The notes under the pieces were generated by a model. That model made no database searches. It was not told the origin of the DNA and saw only the letters and a program-made list of their open reading frames with translations. From Camarhynchus parvulus (lineage: Eukaryota > Chordata > Aves > Passeriformes > Thraupidae), in NCBI RefSeq assembly GCF_901933205.1, contig NC_044572.1, positions 28,296,501-28,360,500 of the forward strand: a stretch of DNA of 64,000 nt. The letters are read 5' to 3'. A program made the position numbers and the translations under genes. Below, piece after piece: positions 61,561 to 64,000 of the stretch. The first letter of the stretch is position 1. Every line of letters begins with the position of its first letter.

Positions 61561-64000
61561 TTAGAGCAACAGGAACACAGTTCCTGTGTGGCCTCCCATA
61601 TTTCTCATAAGAAGGAAAAGAAGCAAGCATAGGAACTAATCACCATTAACACCTACACTTATTCATCGCTGTGCTCCAACCACTTGATTATTAAAAGCTG
61701 CATAGGGATCCACAGGAAAGAAATTTTTGAGTCCATTCTGCCTGCATTCAATGACAGGGAACTAATTATATTAAAAACCCCAAGAAACTATTACATAAAG
61801 AAATAATTAACGTTCCAACTACAACTACTCTTTATAAGAATATTACATGTATAAATGAACATATAATTTATAACCATATATAGTGATATCATTTGATGCA
61901 GTAAAATAGTAATATATTGTATACTACAACATAGTAATTAGAATGCTAACCCATGCTAGATAGTCTTCTAAAACTAACAAAATCACTAATTTAAAAAACT
62001 AACAAATTATTCAAACCATTCAACAACACTGAAACATCAAATCATTGCTTGAGAAGCTGAGAATGCTTTTTTGTGTGTTAATTATGCAATGGGCAGATTA
62101 ACAAAATGGAAACTAAAAATCTTTTACTATATCATTTACTTAAGACTTTGTATTTCAGACTTTACACAAGTGAAGAGCTCCATCTGGAACTTAGTTTTAG
62201 TAGTGCTAACCATGCAATAATTTTTTCACCATATAAAAATAAAAATTAAAAGTAGAGTTAGAGGTACCACTACATTGTATCATATCAATGATTTGTTCCC
62301 AGTCTTTCAAGAAATGACTGAATATTATTTATTTTTTAAATAAATAAAATTGTAATTTCAATTATGTTTTTAAAAGTATCTGCACTAGTTCAATACACAG
62401 CTTGATGTGCTTTCTTCTCTTTTTTTAAATATCTTCCCATGCTCTTGCAGATAATTGTTTTATTACTTACAATGAGCCAATAGAGAAGGAGATGACTAAT
62501 TCTACCATGTCTTCTTGGGACAGTAAGTGACACACATCTCTGAGCCCTCCTGGGTCTTGAGAAAGAAAAGGAGAGGAGGATAAATTCATATGGCTGGACC
62601 TTCCTGTTACAAGTTAGGGCAGAGCCGGGAAAAATGGGAAAATTATGCAAAACATCTTGCTGAAGTGAGAAGAGCAACAGTAATATAGTAAATTCCTTTT
62701 TATAAAACACTTTGAAAACTCCTAGAAAGGCAGACCTAGCGCCTAGAAGGACATTGTGCAACATAATTTATTTTATAGAATAACAAGGAACCTGAAGCTT
62801 CTGAGTTAGGAAGGATGATTCTCAAATATGACCATGACCATAGTATATTCTCCATAAATAGAAAGACAGATTCATCCCTGCATCAGTTTTCTGTTCATGA
62901 TTTTATTTTACTATTTTACAAAGAACCCCTGGATTGAATGAATCTGGCCTTTTCTGCTGCCATTGGTGACTAAAAGAAAGCTAATAAAGCCATTTTTAAG
63001 CTGAGAGTGTAAAACTTGAAATTTTTGCAATGATAAAGGGGTTTTCTTTATTTCATGGACAAAACTGTTATTACTACTTCATGTATTAAACTAAGTTATA
63101 CCATATCTCATTTACATCTGCTTAAGAAACATGTAAATCAACTTCCTATGTTAAGCAGCATAACAGTCAATACGCATCGTTTTCTGTGAGAATTACCTAC
63201 CCTCCATCCTCCCCAGAACTTGACATCCTTTCTGCTAGGAAGTCCTCCAAAGATTTAAAACAGCTAGGAGAGTGACAGAATAGTAGAATACATTGTCAGA
63301 AAACATAGCCAATTATTAAGTTTATTAGTATATTTGTGTCCCTTGCTAATTTCTTTTTTTTTTCCTCATTAAAGGTAATATCATACAACCTTCAGTTAAG
63401 CACATGACATTGTCATGTTGTTCTGTAGTATGTGATCCCAGGGCTATCACATTATACATGAAGAGGCACACATGAATGACAGTGTCTCAGAGAAAGAAAA
63501 AAAGAGATTTAGTTGTATTCCCACCAACTGCTGCCAGTAACGTGGTAACCGACATGATGCTTGTGCTGGTTTTTGGTAGAGTTAATTTTCTACATTACAG
63601 GATTTATAGTCAAGTACATCAAAGAGTCAGCATTTTTTGGCAGTCATGCTTTTCTTACATTTTTCTGCTTCTGAAAGTTCTAATTCTCTTTCAAAGTGTT
63701 TTTTGTAAGAGTAGCATCAAAAAAGAGATCGTGAAATTTGAAATTTTTTTTCAGAAATATTTTTACAAAAAATAGTGATTCATGATACATCTTATCTGCC
63801 CTGTATGACAGATAAATCTGTGGAGGATTCCACAATTAAGCACCTTGTGCTGCAAACATATTTGACTGATCTAGAGATATCTTTAGGTAGCTTAAGGCAA
63901 TCTGGCTCAAACAGCAGGTAACCTAGAGAAGGTAAGTTCACCTATCATAGGCTACACCTCTCCCAGCAGCACGACAAAACGTTATTCCATGAGAGCTTAG
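61561..64000. other. AT-rich non-coding DNA, no gene seen
   Basis: The longest frames, 124 codons at 62390-62764 (minus) and 99 codons at 63476-63775 (plus), have no recognisable content. A 19-bp AT palindrome-like word (ATTTATTT / AAATAAAT, 3-nt loop) lies at 62327-62345. A T-run of about 11 is at 63354-63364. Nothing else was seen up to the right edge. Confidence 0.75.

Noticed and set aside
62390..62764. 124-codon minus frame
   Set aside because: Unrecognised translation with no supporting signal.

Overview
The window is most simply read as non-coding DNA from a bird nuclear chromosome, either intergenic or deep intronic. It is AT-rich and sparse in CpG, and in-frame stops break every frame. 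Interspersed repeats are few. The clearest ones are 3'-end pieces of CR1 LINEs: plus-strand copies ending in the CR1-type ATTCT terminus, and minus-strand copies starting with its complement, AGAAT. There is also one probable solo retroviral LTR lying inside a CR1. Low repeat density with CR1 as the main family is the avian pattern. The CR1 at the right end reads most like the versions known from songbirds, but that finer placement comes from memory and is tentative.

No protein-coding gene can be supported. The longest open frames (177, 161, 144, 132, 124, 124 and 116 codons) show no family I recognise, no domain and no signal of exon structure, and several run through simple repeats or transposon sequence. 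No tRNA or intact rRNA gene, CRISPR array, bacterial-type operon or CpG island was seen. Real exons of a large gene could be hidden if they are short, because exon finding without a database is weak.

Layout. 1-8.9 kb: unique AT-rich DNA with a decayed CR1 tip (3771-3847), a few hairpin-forming inverted repeats, a local tandem duplication near 7.0 kb and a poly-A tract at 8.9 kb. 8.9-30 kb: unique sequence with a compact element at 22.44-22.55 kb (perfect hairpin followed by a 17-bp tandem repeat holding two octamer motifs), a GC-richer patch at 25.2-25.4 kb and a MIR-like relic at 29.4 kb. 30-41 kb: a GATA microsatellite, a perfect 14-bp hairpin, a roughly 0.7-kb CR1 3' end on the plus strand (34.6-35.3 kb) and another MIR-like relic. 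41-55 kb: hairpins at 44.5-44.8 kb, an A/C-rich tract at 48.2 kb, a compound AAC/AAT microsatellite at 50.6 kb and a GC-richer stretch at 52.1-53.1 kb with a small tandem duplication. 55-64 kb: a MIR-like relic, a short match to 5S rRNA on the minus strand, an AT microsatellite, and a minus-strand CR1 split by a plus-strand solo LTR that itself carries an expanded GT tract.

Nothing here forms a gene system. What can be read is a sequence of insertions (ancient SINE relics, then CR1 copies, then an LTR inside a CR1, then microsatellite growth inside the LTR) plus a few short symmetric elements that could be regulatory or structural. I did not find evidence of a previously undescribed biological system.
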